From assembly GCF_009763245.1 (NCBI RefSeq), contig NZ_WKJZ01000001.1, positions 946,455-1,010,454 on the forward strand: a stretch of 64,000 nucleotides of DNA. Direction: 5' to 3'. The notes beneath the pieces were generated by a model. That model ran no database searches, was not told the DNA's origin, and worked only from the letters and a program-made list of their open reading frames with translations. Below are positions 7,719 to 16,905 of the stretch, one piece after another. The DNA is from Pseudomonas xionganensis (GTDB taxonomy: Bacteria > Pseudomonadota > Gammaproteobacteria > Pseudomonadales > Pseudomonadaceae). Every line of letters begins with the position of its first letter. The stretch's first letter is position 1. Position numbers and translations under genes: made by a program.

Positions 7719-8833
7719 GCGCTGTCTCCCTGGGCGCAGCCCTGCAAAATAAGACTGGCATTATTGCCGCCAAAACCAAAGAAGTTGGCCAGCAGCAGGC
7801 TATCGGCCGCCAGCCTCTGCAGTTCGGCGCTAAAGGGTAGCAGGGCCTCGCTGGCGTAGCTCACGCCGGGCAACGGGCCCAGTTGCAGGGCCTTGAGCAG
7901 CAGCAGGCTTTCACTCAGGCCGCAGGCGCCCAGGGTGTGGCCGAGCCAGGGTTTGAGCAGGCTCAGGGCGGGCATCTGCTCGCCATACAGCAGGCGCATA
8001 CCGTTGCTTTCGGCTTCATCGTTGGCGCTGGTGGCGGTGCCGTGCAGTTTCACCAAGTCGATCTGTTCGGCGCTGCAGCCGGCGCTTTTCAGCGCCTGTC
8101 GCATCACCCAGTGGATATGGCTGCCATCTTCGCGGGTGGTGGTCAGGCTGCTGGTGTCGCAGGCGCTAAAGCCGCCGAGCAGGCGCGCCAGTGGAGCGTC
8201 CCCTGCTTCGCGGCCGAGCAGCACGGCGGCATAGGCCTCGCCCAGGAGCAGGCCATCACGTTCGGGGTGGAAGGGCCGGTACTGGCCGCTTGGGCTGGTC
8301 AACATCAGCGCGCCGAAACCCTGCATGGCGATGGCGCTGGGCGTTTCGAAACTCAACACCAGGGCGCGGGCGTACTGATCGGAATTGATCAGTCGGGCGC
8401 CGTACAGCAGGCCATTGGCGGCGCTGGTGCAGGCGGTGTTCAGGGTGAAGGCGGCGGCAAAACCCCAGCGCTGGCACAGTTGGCTGGCCAGCAGGTCGAG
8501 GGACGTCGAATCGCCCGGGGCAAAGCCCTGCTGCGTGCGGGTCAGGGCTTCCAGTTCACTGATATCCAGGCTGGTGCTGGCGACGATCAGCAGGCAGTCA
8601 TCGAGTGCCTGGGGTTGCGGGCCGAGAACGGCGGCAAGGCAGCGATCCAGGCGCTCGTCCAGGCTGCCGGCAGGGCCGGTGGCGTTCAGGTAGCGGCGCG
8701 GCTCCTGCACTTCATGCAACTTGAACACGTCGCCCTGGGGCTGCTGGCCGGCCAGCAGGTTGCTGGCGGCTTCCTCCAGGCTGGCGCCAAGGGCGCAGTC
8801 CAGGGCGCTGCGCTGCAGATACACCGGGGTCAC
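7715..8833 (-). CDS. Beta-ketoacyl-ACP synthase (FabF/ApeO-like)
   Basis: The catalytic triad is intact: cysteine in NTACTSAANG, histidine in KLHGTATSANDE and histidine in LGHTLGACGLSES, with a final NFFGFGGNNASL. The frame opens at 8917, but the first 28 codons look non-coding and contain a hairpin. The GTG at 8833 follows GGAGG at ideal distance and begins the conserved VYLQ strand, so I place the start there (372 residues). It should extend ACP-bound chains with the ACP encoded upstream and the CLF-like protein downstream. Confidence 0.85.
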   Translation of the reverse strand: MTPVYLQRSALDCALGASLEEAASNLLAGQQPQGDVFKLHEVQEPRRYLNATGPAGSLDERLDRCLAAVLGPQPQALDDCLLIVASTSLDISELEALTRTQQGFAPGDSTSLDLLASQLCQRWGFAAAFTLNTACTSAANGLLYGARLINSDQYARALVLSFETPSAIAMQGFGALMLTSPSGQYRPFHPERDGLLLGEAYAAVLLGREAGDAPLARLLGGFSACDTSSLTTTREDGSHIHWVMRQALKSAGCSAEQIDLVKLHGTATSANDEAESNGMRLLYGEQMPALSLLKPWLGHTLGACGLSESLLLLKALQLGPLPGVSYASEALLPFSAELQRLAADSLLLANFFGFGGNNASLILQGCAQGDSA

Positions 8834-8844
8834 TGCTGCTGCCT

Positions 8845-8875
8845 CCGAAGCGTTTCGTTGGCGGCTGCGCTTCGG
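8845..8875 (-). repeat. Hairpin between ACP and ketosynthase genes
   Basis: An exact 8-bp inverted repeat (CCGAAGCG at 8845-8852, CGCTTCGG at 8868-8875) with a 15-base loop lies directly upstream of the ribosome binding site of the ketosynthase. It may stabilise or process the mRNA between the ACP and KS genes. Confidence 0.5.
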
Positions 8876-8906
8876 CCAAGCGGCGTTGAAAGCGGGCTCA
8901 AAATGC

Positions 8907-9239
8907 TCATTTAGCATCCGTAAACTGCGCTTTCTCGCCCGCTTTCGCCTTGCCTGGCTCTAGCTCGCCGGCCACCGAGCCGCTTCGGATATAGGCGGCA
9001 ATGCTGGCGATCGTGGCGAGGATACGTCGGCCGTCCTTGGCGCCTTCAATGCGCACGCCGTAGTGCTGCTGCAGGGCCAGGGACACCTGCAGGGCATCCA
9101 GGCTGTCCATGGCGATACGGCTCTTGCCGCCGAACAGTGGCTCGTCGTCGCTGATGCTTTGCCAGTCGATATCGTCTTCCTTGTCGCACTCGCGGATCAG
9201 CAGTTGCTTGAGTTGTTCTTCTAGTAATGGGTGGTCCAT
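8907..9239 (-). CDS. Acyl carrier protein
   Basis: The 110-residue protein has the ACP four-helix pattern with the phosphopantetheine attachment serine in AMDSLDALQ. The loop before it is longer than usual (PLFGGKSRIAMDSL), as in ACPs of APE and flexirubin-like clusters. The C-terminal tail after the last helix is basic and glutamate-rich and looks disordered. The start overlaps the end of the permease gene by 19 bases. It is the likely carrier for chains handled by the KS, dehydratase, DarB-like and BtrH-like enzymes of this island. Confidence 0.85.
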   Translation of the reverse strand: MDHPLLEEQLKQLLIRECDKEDDIDWQSISDDEPLFGGKSRIAMDSLDALQVSLALQQHYGVRIEGAKDGRRILATIASIAAYIRSGSVAGELEPGKAKAGEKAQFTDAK

Positions 9240-10405
9240 TGGCTTTGCTGTACTCGTCGGGTGAACAGAAACAGCCCCGCAACGCCGCAGATTGCAGCAA
9301 ACAGCAGCAGGCGCGCGCAGTAGGGGGCGATGTCGGCCAGTGAGCCGTGGCCCACCAGCAGGCTGAGAAAGGCGTCCAGCGCCCAGCTCATGGGGGAGAT
9401 TTCCGCAAGTCCGGCCATGGCCGCCGGCATCACGCTTTTGGGCACCATGATCCCGCCGATGGCGGCCAGCAGGATATTGATGCCGCCGCCCAGCAGCAAC
9501 GCCTGTTCGCTGCTGCGGGCCAATGCGGCCAGCAGCAGACCCAGGCTGCAGGTGGCCAGGGCGATACTGAGTGCCAGCAGTGGATAGGCGGCTGCGCTGC
9601 CGGGCAGGCTGAGCGCCGGCAGGCCCAGTAGCGGCAGGCCATGGAGGCCGATACTCAGCAGCAACACAAATTGCAGCAGGTTGATCGCCAGGTAGGGCAG
9701 CAGCTTGCTTAGCACCAGAGTGCCGAGGTTCAGGCCCAGGCAGCGCAGACGCAGCAGCGCGCCGCTCTGTTGCTCGCGCTGAAAACCACCGGCCATGGGC
9801 AGCACGACGAAGAACATGCCGAAAATCAGCCAGGCCGGCACGCTCAGCTGGCTGGCATTGGCCCGGCCACTGAGGTCGCCGCTGGCCAGTTGTTCCTGTT
9901 CGTCGATGTGGCTTTGGGTGCGCTGCTGCACCAGTTGCAGGCGCTCGCCGCGGCTGAGTTCGGCATCGACCACGCCGCTGTCCTCCAGATAGGCCAGCAG
10001 CCGGGTCTGCGCCAGGGCGATGCTCACGGCGCTGTGCAGGCGCTGGCGCGAGAGTTTGTCGAACTGTGCCGGGAAGCTCAGGCTCGGCCCCTGGTGTGGG
10101 CTGTCCAGCAGCGTGGCGGCAAAGTCGGCGGGCAGACGCACCCGGGCCAGGCGTTCGTCGCTGTCTGCGAGCAGCTGGCTGCCTGGCAGTTGCGCCTGCA
10201 GGGCGGCGTGGAAGAACTGGCTGGCATCGTCCTGCGGCGCCTCGATAATCAGGCGCAGGGCCGGCGGCTTGTCCTGCATATAGCTGGACATGGCCCCGGC
10301 CATCAGCAGCAGAAACAGGGTCGGCATGATAAACAGCACGGCCAGGGCATGGGGGTCGCGCAGCAGCAACAGCACTTCCTTGCGCACCAGCGCCCAGAGC
10401 CTCAT
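9221..10405 (-). CDS. ABC-2 type exporter permease
   Basis: The ATG at 10405 overlaps the ATPase stop (ATGA) and gives a 394-residue product; the open frame upstream is a shadow of the ATPase gene. Topology is typical of ABC-2 permeases with a large extracytoplasmic loop: one N-terminal membrane helix (LFIMPTLFLLLMAGAM), about 180 soluble residues, then five membrane helices. It pairs with the adjacent ATPase. In this context the cargo is probably the lipid or resorcinol product; the sequence itself does not show the substrate. Confidence 0.88.
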   Translation of the reverse strand: MRLWALVRKEVLLLLRDPHALAVLFIMPTLFLLLMAGAMSSYMQDKPPALRLIIEAPQDDASQFFHAALQAQLPGSQLLADSDERLARVRLPADFAATLLDSPHQGPSLSFPAQFDKLSRQRLHSAVSIALAQTRLLAYLEDSGVVDAELSRGERLQLVQQRTQSHIDEQEQLASGDLSGRANASQLSVPAWLIFGMFFVVLPMAGGFQREQQSGALLRLRCLGLNLGTLVLSKLLPYLAINLLQFVLLLSIGLHGLPLLGLPALSLPGSAAAYPLLALSIALATCSLGLLLAALARSSEQALLLGGGINILLAAIGGIMVPKSVMPAAMAGLAEISPMSWALDAFLSLLVGHGSLADIAPYCARLLLFAAICGVAGLFLFTRRVQQSQWTTHY

Positions 10406-11286
10406 AGCCGGCCTCCGTTCAGACGCAGGTAGAGCTGCTCCAGGGACGGTCGGCCGAAGCGCAGCAGGTTGGGCAGGCCATCCTGGGCGGTGACAAATTT
10501 CGTGATGGCCAGCAACTGCTGGCCATTCAGGGTGGCAATACGCAGGCCCTTGGGCAGTGTTTCCGCGCTCAGTTGCAGGCGTGCAAGCAGTTCGCCCAGG
10601 CCGGCGGGCGGGGCATCCGGCCATTCCAGCAGCAGGCCATGGTCGTCGCCGAGCAGCTGGCGCTTGTCCAGATCCAGGCGCACCTGGCCCTCGTGCAGCA
10701 GCAGAATGCGCTGCGCCACCCGCTCCACTTCTTCCAGGTAATGGCTGGTGTAGATCACCGCCTTACCCTCGGCGCTCAGCTGCTCGACCGCGACCAGTAG
10801 CTGCTGGCGGCTGGCGGCATCGACGCCCACGGTGGCTTCATCGAACAGGTAGAGATCGGCCGGCTGCAGCAGGCCGATGGCAAAATTCAGCCGCCGTTGT
10901 TCGCCGCCGGAGAGTCGTTCGCTGCGCCGCGTCAGCTTGTCCGCCAGGGCGCAAGTCTCGATGCACTGTTGCAGTCGCTGGCGCCGCTCGGCGCCGCGCA
11001 GGCGATAGAGGTCGGCAAACAGCTCAAGGTTCTCGCCCACCTTGAGCCTGGCATAGAAGGCCATCTGCTGTGGCACCAGCCCCAGGCGCAGATGGCTATC
11101 CTTCCGGATCTCGCCCTGCTGCAGGGGCAGTACGCCACTGAGCAGCGATAGCAGGGTGGTCTTGCCGGCACCATTGCTGCCCAGCAGGCCCAGGCATTCG
11201 CCGGCCTGCAGCTGCAGGTTGATACCCTGCAGGGCGGCGCGGGTGCTGCCTGGGTACTGGTGACTGACCTGGCTGAGCTCAAGCAT
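10402..11286 (-). CDS. ABC transporter ATP-binding protein
   Basis: The 294-residue ATPase has Walker A GSNGAGKTT (about residue 36), signature RLSGGEQRRLNFA and Walker B LYLFDEATVGVD, then the H-loop in IYTSHYLEEVE. It belongs to the drug/lipid exporter type that partners with ABC-2 permeases. It overlaps the dehydratase gene by eight bases and the permease by four, inside a compact six-gene operon. Confidence 0.93.
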   Translation of the reverse strand: MLELSQVSHQYPGSTRAALQGINLQLQAGECLGLLGSNGAGKTTLLSLLSGVLPLQQGEIRKDSHLRLGLVPQQMAFYARLKVGENLELFADLYRLRGAERRQRLQQCIETCALADKLTRRSERLSGGEQRRLNFAIGLLQPADLYLFDEATVGVDAASRQQLLVAVEQLSAEGKAVIYTSHYLEEVERVAQRILLLHEGQVRLDLDKRQLLGDDHGLLLEWPDAPPAGLGELLARLQLSAETLPKGLRIATLNGQQLLAITKFVTAQDGLPNLLRFGRPSLEQLYLRLNGGRL

Positions 11287-11686
11287 GGATCAGCACCAGC
11301 AACAGCTTGCCGTCCAGCAGCAGCTGTTCTTCGCTGTGGATGCAAAAGGCATAGAGGGCGCCGGCTGGGCTCAGGGCCTCCTGGGTGGCGCTGACCTGCA
11401 GGGCGCCGCTGCGCCGGGTTGGCTCATGGTGCAGCTGCAGCTGGGAGAGTTTGCCCACCAGGGCCATTTCAATGGCACTGCTGTCGCCATATAGGGCACC
11501 ATGCGCGGCGCATAATTGCGCGGCCGCCTCGAACAGCAGGCAGGGCGAGGCAGCGCTGCCAAAGGCATCCAGGTAGTGCCAGTCGGTGAGGCCCTGGATG
11601 CTCAGTGGATCGTGCGCCAGCAGGCCATCCAGCCAGAGGGCCGGGCCTTGATGGGGCAGCAGGCTGTGCAGTTGAGTGCGGTCCAT
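11279..11686 (-). CDS. Hotdog-fold 3-hydroxyacyl-ACP dehydratase-like protein (FabZ/ApeI-like)
   Basis: The 135-residue product starts with LLPHQGPALWLDGLLAHDP, the FabA/FabZ pattern with its catalytic-type histidine, followed by FGSAASPCLLFEAAAQLCAAHGA, the central hotdog helix. It would remove water from 3-hydroxyacyl-ACP or act as a related thioester enzyme. It is the first gene of the minus operon; the roughly 100 bases upstream to the divergent methyltransferase gene should carry the operon promoter, though I see no clear motif. Confidence 0.78.
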   Translation of the reverse strand: MDRTQLHSLLPHQGPALWLDGLLAHDPLSIQGLTDWHYLDAFGSAASPCLLFEAAAQLCAAHGALYGDSSAIEMALVGKLSQLQLHHEPTRRSGALQVSATQEALSPAGALYAFCIHSEEQLLLDGKLLLVLIHA

Positions 11687-11785
11687 TGCGGGCGGCCGGA
11701 ATAAACAGGCCGGCAGTGTAACAGAGGGCTACAGCTCAGGCAGCGCTTGGCTTTGCCGGATTGGTGAATGAAACAGGAGAGCGTG

Positions 11786-12340
11786 ATGGCGTGGTGGCAG
11801 GCAGGGCTGTTTGGCCTGGGGACATGGGTTCTGCTGGCGTTGTCCTGGCGTGCGCTGGGGCGGCCACAGTCCCACGGTTTCTATCGCTTTTTTGCCTGGG
11901 AGGCGATTCTCGCCCTGTTGGTACTCAATGGCCCGCTGTGGTTTGTGGACCGTTTCGCGCCGCACCAGCTGGCCTCCTGGGCGCTGTTGTTCGCTTCCCT
12001 GCTGGTGCTGTTCCCCGGGGTGTATCAGCTGCAGCGCATGGGGCGTGCGGATGGGCAGCGTCAGGACGCCGAACTGTTCGCCTTCGAGCGTACCTCGCAG
12101 CTGGTGACCACTGGCATCTATCGCTATATCCGCCACCCGCTGTACGCCTCGTTGCTGCTGCTGGCCTGGGGCCTGGCCTGCAAGCAGCCGGGCATGCTGA
12201 GCTGGGCCCTGGCGCTGCTGGCCAGCCTGATGCTGTGGCTGACTGCCCGCTGTGACGAGGCCGAATGCCTGGCCTATTTCGGTGAGGCCTATCGGGACTA
12301 TATGGGGCGCAGCCGGATGTTTATTCCCTGGGTGTTCTGA
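11786..12340 (+). CDS. Isoprenylcysteine carboxyl methyltransferase-like membrane protein
   Basis: The ATG at 11786 has CAGGAGA five bases upstream; an earlier in-frame ATG at 11768 overlaps that site and is less likely. The 184-residue product has several membrane helices and ends with the ICMT/PEMT motif LVTTGIYRYIRHPLYASLLLLAWG, then an acidic DEAECLAYFGEAYRDYM segment that binds S-adenosylmethionine in this superfamily. The substrate is unknown. Its stop is three bases from the convergent lipoprotein gene. Confidence 0.82.
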   Translation: MAWWQAGLFGLGTWVLLALSWRALGRPQSHGFYRFFAWEAILALLVLNGPLWFVDRFAPHQLASWALLFASLLVLFPGVYQLQRMGRADGQRQDAELFAFERTSQLVTTGIYRYIRHPLYASLLLLAWGLACKQPGMLSWALALLASLMLWLTARCDEAECLAYFGEAYRDYMGRSRMFIPWVF

Positions 12341-12343
12341 TCG

Positions 12344-12775
12344 CTACTGCCAGCTGAGCCGCGCCAGTTTCCATTCTTCACCTTCCCGCCACCACTCCAT
12401 CTCAACGGTGAAGTGGCGGGCGCTGTCGGGAATCAGGCCTTCGGCACCGATCAGGGCGACCTGGGCCTCGGTATGGCCCTTCTCGCTATAGGTTTCATTC
12501 AGGTAGCTGGCCTTGCTCAGAGCCAGCACCTCGACCTTCTTGTGCCGCAGAAACATCAGCAGCATGGTGCGCTGAGCCCATTCGCGGTCGAATTGCTGCT
12601 GGGCGCGGAACTGCGGGTGCAGCTGTTCCAGCACCGAGTTGCTGCGCTTGGCCTGGAGGTTGTCCTGCAGTTCTTGCACGGCGGCCTCCAGGGCGGCCAG
12701 GGGTTCGTCCTTGGCACCACAGCCAGCGAGCAGGGCCAGCAGCAGGAAAAGCAGGGGAAATAAGCGCTGTGGCAT
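12344..12775 (-). CDS. Hypothetical lipoprotein
   Basis: With the ATG at 12775 (CAGGAG six bases upstream) the product is 143 residues with a signal peptide and lipobox LAGC (Cys19). The mature part starts with a coiled-coil-like helix (LAALEAAVQELQDNLQ), then an FRAQQQFDREWAQRTMLLMFLRHK segment and a C-terminal beta region rich in tryptophan. It is probably a periplasm-facing lipoprotein. I recognise no named family with certainty. Confidence 0.8.
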   Translation of the reverse strand: MPQRLFPLLFLLLALLAGCGAKDEPLAALEAAVQELQDNLQAKRSNSVLEQLHPQFRAQQQFDREWAQRTMLLMFLRHKKVEVLALSKASYLNETYSEKGHTEAQVALIGAEGLIPDSARHFTVEMEWWREGEEWKLARLSWQ

Positions 12776-12873
12776 GCCGAACTCCTGTTTCATGGTTATG
12801 ATGCCGGGCAGAGCATCTTAGTGGCCGCCCCTTCCCTGCGGGTCAAGCCTAGGCCTAAATCCAGGAGCCTGTC

Positions 12874-13845
12874 ATGCATAGCCTGTATCCGGAGATCAAA
12901 CCCTACGCCCGTCACGAGATGGCGGTGCAGGAACCGCACGTGCTCTACGTGGACGAAAGCGGATCGCCAGATGGCTTGCCGGTGGTGTTTATCCATGGCG
13001 GCCCGGGCGCCGGTTGCGACGCCGCCAGCCGCCGCTATTTCGATCCCAATCTGTATCGCATCGTCACCTTCGACCAGCGTGGCTGCGGGCGCTCCACGCC
13101 CCATGCCAGCCTGGAACACAACACCACCCAGGCGCTGATCGCCGATATGGAACAGATCCGCGAACAGCTGGGCATTGACAAGTGGGTGCTGTTCGGCGGC
13201 AGCTGGGGCTCGACCCTGGCCCTGGCCTATGCCCAGGCCCATCCGCAGCGGGTGCATGGTTTGATCCTGCGCGGCATCTTCCTGTGCCGCCCCGAGGAGT
13301 TCCACTGGTTCTATCAGGAGGGCGCCAGCCGCCTGTTCCCCGATTACTGGGAGGACTACCTGGCGCCGATTCCGCCCGAGGAGCGTGGTGGGCTGATGCA
13401 GGCCTTCTACAAGCGCCTGACCGGGCCCGACCAGATCGCCCAGATGCATGCGGCCAAGGCCTGGTCCACCTGGGAAGGGCGCACCGCCACCCTGCGCCCC
13501 AATCCGCAGGTAGTGGACCGTTTCAGCGACAGCCACCGGGCCCTGTCGATTGCCCGTATCGAGTGCCACTACTTCGTCAACAATGCCTTCCTGGAGCCCA
13601 ACCAGTTGCTCCGTGATATGCCGAAGATTGCCCACCTGCCGGGGGTGATCGTGCATGGCCGCTACGACGTGATCTGCCCGCTGGACAACGCCTGGGCGTT
13701 GCATCAGGCCTGGCCCAACAGCGAGCTGCAGATTATTCGCGATGCCGGCCATTCGGCAGCGGAAACGGGCATCACCGATGCCCTGGTGCGGGCCGCCGAC
13801 GAGCTGGCCCATCGTCTGCTCAACCTGAGTCCGGACGAAGCATGA
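12874..13845 (+). CDS. pip: Proline iminopeptidase
   Basis: The 323-residue alpha/beta hydrolase has the oxyanion motif HGGPGAGC, the DQRGCGRS segment and the nucleophile elbow GGSWGS, with later acid and base in GRYDVICP and DAGHS. All are signatures of peptidase family S33 prolyl aminopeptidases, which release N-terminal proline from peptides in the cytosol. The length fits the family. It overlaps dtd by four bases. Confidence 0.94.
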   Translation: MHSLYPEIKPYARHEMAVQEPHVLYVDESGSPDGLPVVFIHGGPGAGCDAASRRYFDPNLYRIVTFDQRGCGRSTPHASLEHNTTQALIADMEQIREQLGIDKWVLFGGSWGSTLALAYAQAHPQRVHGLILRGIFLCRPEEFHWFYQEGASRLFPDYWEDYLAPIPPEERGGLMQAFYKRLTGPDQIAQMHAAKAWSTWEGRTATLRPNPQVVDRFSDSHRALSIARIECHYFVNNAFLEPNQLLRDMPKIAHLPGVIVHGRYDVICPLDNAWALHQAWPNSELQIIRDAGHSAAETGITDALVRAADELAHRLLNLSPDEA

Positions 13846-14279
13846 AGGCACTGATTCAACGGGTGCGCAGCGCCCGGGTGGAAGTGGCGGGTGAGGTGGT
13901 CGGCGCCATCGACCAGGGCCTGCTGGCGCTGGTGGGTGTCGAGCCCCAGGACACGCCTGCCAGCGTCGCCAGGATGCTGCAGCGGCTGCTCAAGTACCGG
14001 GTATTCAGTGATGCCGAGGGCAAGATGAACCTGTCCCTGAGCGATGTGCAGGGCGGGCTGCTGCTGGTCTCCCAGTTCACCCTGGCCGCCGATACCAAGA
14101 GCGGTCTGCGTCCGAGCTTTTCCACCGCCGCACCGCCAGCCCTGGGCGCGGAGCTGTTCGAACTGCTGGTCAGCCAGGCGCGCGACGCTCACCCGCAGGT
14201 GGCCACTGGCCGCTTTGGCGCCGATATGCAGGTGCATCTGATCAATGACGGCCCGGTGACCTTTCTCCTAGAGGTCTGA
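13842..14279 (+). CDS. dtd: D-aminoacyl-tRNA deacylase
   Basis: The 145-residue protein begins [21 protein letters not shown] and carries the DTD active-site patterns SQFTLAADT (with the conserved SQFTL) and the late [11 protein letters not shown] (the Gly-cisPro-like GPVT motif). It hydrolyses D-amino acids wrongly attached to tRNA. It is co-transcribed with pip. Its last 12 bases overlap the 3' end of the convergent diguanylate cyclase gene. Confidence 0.96.
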   Translation: MKALIQRVRSARVEVAGEVVGAIDQGLLALVGVEPQDTPASVARMLQRLLKYRVFSDAEGKMNLSLSDVQGGLLLVSQFTLAADTKSGLRPSFSTAAPPALGAELFELLVSQARDAHPQVATGRFGADMQVHLINDGPVTFLLEV

Positions 14280-16064
14280 GGCCTCTGCGTCCAGGCGAAT
14301 GGCGCGGACCCGGTTACGCCCGGTCTCTTTGGCCTTGTACAGCTGCTGGTCGGCCTGCTCGATCAGGGCCTGGGGGTTCAGGCCTGCGGCATTGCCCTGC
14401 CAGCTGGCGATGCCGACGCTGATGCGTACCGGCACCGCTGCGCCGTCCACGCGAAAATCCAGGGCCTGCACCGCCAGGCGTACCTGCTCCAGCACCTGGG
14501 CGGCGCCCTCGGGCTGGCTCAGGGGCAGGAGCAGGGCAAATTCCTCGCCGCCATAGCGCGCCAGCAGGTCATCCGGGCGCTGCTGCGCCGGGCGCAGGGC
14601 GGCGGCGACCTGCTGCAGGCAGGCGTCGCCGACCAGATGGCCGTAGCGGTCGTTGAAGGACTTGAAGTGGTCGATATCCAGCAGCGCCAGGCTCAGCCAG
14701 GAGCCTTCGCGGCTGGCCCGGTTCAGGGCCTTGACCAGCATTTCGTCGAAATGGCGGCGGTTGTACAGGCCGGTCAGCTGGTCGGTGATGGCCCGCTCGG
14801 CCAGGCCGACATTGACCCGCTGCAGCTCGGCCAGGGCCTGATTCAGGGCTCGGGTTTTCTCCTCGACTTCCTGTTGCAGGCGCTGGTTGGCTTCCTGTTT
14901 GAGGCTGATCAGCTCGGCGGCGATCTGCGCCCGCTCGCGCTGCAGGTCGTTCATTCGCGCGCCGAGGACGAAGGACAACAGCACCGCCTCGATGGACAGG
15001 CCGATAAGCTGGCCGTAGGTGCTCAGCCAGCTCATCGGCAGCAGGCCCACCAGATTCAGGTTGAGCACCAGTGTGCCGAGGATCAGCAGGCCCCAGGCCA
15101 GGCTGTAAAAACGCAGATAGACCCGCGCCTGGCGGGCGTAGAGCAGGGCCATCAGTACCGGCACCACAGCGCCGAAACAGGCCACCGGCATGGCGCTCCA
15201 CAGCAGCGGCTGCGACCAGGGCGTGGCCAGCAGCGCGACATACAGGCTGAGAACGGCGAACAGGGCGCGATACCAGCGCCAGTGGCCTGGGTGCAATTCG
15301 GGGATCTGCAGCAGGCGGGCGGCGAACATATTGCCCAGCAGAAAGGCCAGCCCGGCGCTGAAGACGAAGGCGCGGCCATGCTCGCTTTCACCCAGGTAGG
15401 GCACCAGCAGGCCGAAACGAATTGCCTCGAAGCTATACACCGCCAGCTGGAACAGCACATACCAGAGAAATTCGGCGCCGCGGGTGGCCAGCCACAGCAG
15501 CAGGTTGAACAGGATCACCGCCAGGCCCAGGCCGAAGAAGGCGCCCAGCCACAGGTTGGTCTGCTCGCGCCAGCCCTGTAGCTCGGCTTCGGGCAGCAGG
15601 CGCAGGGGCACCAGGGAAATGTCCGGGTATTGCACGGCGATCAGCAGCTCGACCGCACCACTGCCGGGGGGCAGGGCAAAGGTCGGGTAACGCTGGCGCT
15701 CCAGGCGGGGTAGGGGCTGAAACTGTTCGCCCTGGCGCAACCAGGCCTGGATCTGGCCCATCTGCGGCCATTCGCTAAGCAGTCGCCAGTCGACCTCAGT
15801 GCTTAACTGCAAGGGCACCCGTAGCCATAGCTGACGGGTTTCGCCGATCAGGTGCAGGGTCCGGCCGGACCAGGGCTGCCAGGCATGCCCGGGCAGCTGC
15901 TGAGGATCGGACAGGGGCTGATCGACAAAGAGAAAGTCGCTGTTGACCGGCACCGTCAGGCTGGAAGCTGAGCGCGACAGATCCAGCGGCGCGGCCAGGG
16001 CCGAGGCGCAGAGCAGAAATAGCAGCCACAGGCTGCGCGGCAGAAAGGCGACGAGTTTGGGCAT
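14268..16064 (-). CDS. 7TM-DISM sensor diguanylate cyclase
   Basis: The ATG at 16064 leads directly into a signal peptide ([13 protein letters not shown]); a TTG at 16091 is the alternative. The 598-residue protein has a periplasmic 7TMR-DISMED2 domain (about 30-170), seven membrane helices of the 7TMR-DISM type (about 175-370), a coiled coil with [20 protein letters not shown], and a C-terminal GGDEF domain with GGEEF and an RPDD I-site five residues earlier. It should sense a periplasmic ligand, often a carbohydrate-like compound, and make cyclic di-GMP. Confidence 0.92.
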   Translation of the reverse strand: MPKLVAFLPRSLWLLFLLCASALAAPLDLSRSASSLTVPVNSDFLFVDQPLSDPQQLPGHAWQPWSGRTLHLIGETRQLWLRVPLQLSTEVDWRLLSEWPQMGQIQAWLRQGEQFQPLPRLERQRYPTFALPPGSGAVELLIAVQYPDISLVPLRLLPEAELQGWREQTNLWLGAFFGLGLAVILFNLLLWLATRGAEFLWYVLFQLAVYSFEAIRFGLLVPYLGESEHGRAFVFSAGLAFLLGNMFAARLLQIPELHPGHWRWYRALFAVLSLYVALLATPWSQPLLWSAMPVACFGAVVPVLMALLYARQARVYLRFYSLAWGLLILGTLVLNLNLVGLLPMSWLSTYGQLIGLSIEAVLLSFVLGARMNDLQRERAQIAAELISLKQEANQRLQQEVEEKTRALNQALAELQRVNVGLAERAITDQLTGLYNRRHFDEMLVKALNRASREGSWLSLALLDIDHFKSFNDRYGHLVGDACLQQVAAALRPAQQRPDDLLARYGGEEFALLLPLSQPEGAAQVLEQVRLAVQALDFRVDGAAVPVRISVGIASWQGNAAGLNPQALIEQADQQLYKAKETGRNRVRAIRLDAEASDL

Positions 16065-16197
16065 TTTTATTATTCGTCTGTTGGCCGCCAACAGCGCTGC
16101 GGGTATCGCAACAGGTGCAGCCTGTTCTGCAGCCTAGCAGGGCTGCGCCGGGCAGGCGAGGGGTTGCATGGTGCGGTGCACCCTGCTGGGGGAAATC

Positions 16198-16905
16198 CTA
16201 GAACAGCCGCGCCAGCAGGGCGGTGACTGCCGTTTCCACCCGCAGAATGCGCGCGCCCAGCTGCACCGGTTGCAGGCCGGCTTCGGCAAGCTTTTCCACC
16301 TCATAGGGAATCCAGCCGCCTTCCGGGCCGATGGCCAGGGTCACCGCCTGCTCCACTACGCGGGGGCAGGATGGATAGTCGCCAGGGTGGCCGACCAGCC
16401 CCAGGGTGCCGGCAGCTAGCGCGGGCAGGCGGTCTTCGACAAAGGGCTTGAAGCGCTTTTCGATAATGACTTCCGGCAGCACCGTATCGCGGGCCTGTTC
16501 CAGGCCAAGGATCAGCTGTTCGCGAATGGCTTCAGGCGTGAGGAAAGGCGTCTGCCAGAAGCTTTTTTCCACCCGGTAACTGTTCAGCAGAATCAGCCGC
16601 TGCACGCCCATGCTGCTGACGGTTTGCAGCACCCGCTTGAGCATCTTCGGGCGGGGCAGGGCCAGTAGCAGGGTCAGGGGCAGTTTGGCCGGTGGCGCCT
16701 GATCCAGGCTGATGCTCAGCTCGGCCTGCTCGGTGTCCAGCTGCAGGACCTGACCGCTGCCCATCAGGCCATTCAGGCGGCCGACCCGCAGACTGTCGCC
16801 AGGCGCCACCTGCTGCACCTCCAGCATATGCTTGAGGCGTCGGCCGCTCAGGCGGACCCGATCCTCGGCGATAAAGTCGCCGTCTTCCAGCAGCAGCAGG
16901 TTCAT
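16198..16905 (-). CDS. rsmE: 16S rRNA (uracil-1498-N3) methyltransferase
   Basis: The 235-residue protein has an N-terminal PUA-like domain and the C-terminal trefoil-knot SAM site: [14 protein letters not shown] and [19 protein letters not shown]. RsmE methylates U1498 of 16S rRNA using S-adenosylmethionine. Its ATG overlaps the tatC stop by four bases, so it is at the end of the his-tat-rsmE transcript. This gene neighbourhood is also seen in other pseudomonads. Confidence 0.95.
   Translation of the reverse strand: MNLLLLEDGDFIAEDRVRLSGRRLKHMLEVQQVAPGDSLRVGRLNGLMGSGQVLQLDTEQAELSISLDQAPPAKLPLTLLLALPRPKMLKRVLQTVSSMGVQRLILLNSYRVEKSFWQTPFLTPEAIREQLILGLEQARDTVLPEVIIEKRFKPFVEDRLPALAAGTLGLVGHPGDYPSCPRVVEQAVTLAIGPEGGWIPYEVEKLAEAGLQPVQLGARILRVETAVTALLARLF

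Noticed and set aside
8834-8917. 28-residue N-terminal extension of the ketosynthase
   Set aside because: The stretch holds a perfect hairpin and a strong ribosome binding site for the downstream GTG; the KS fold begins after it.
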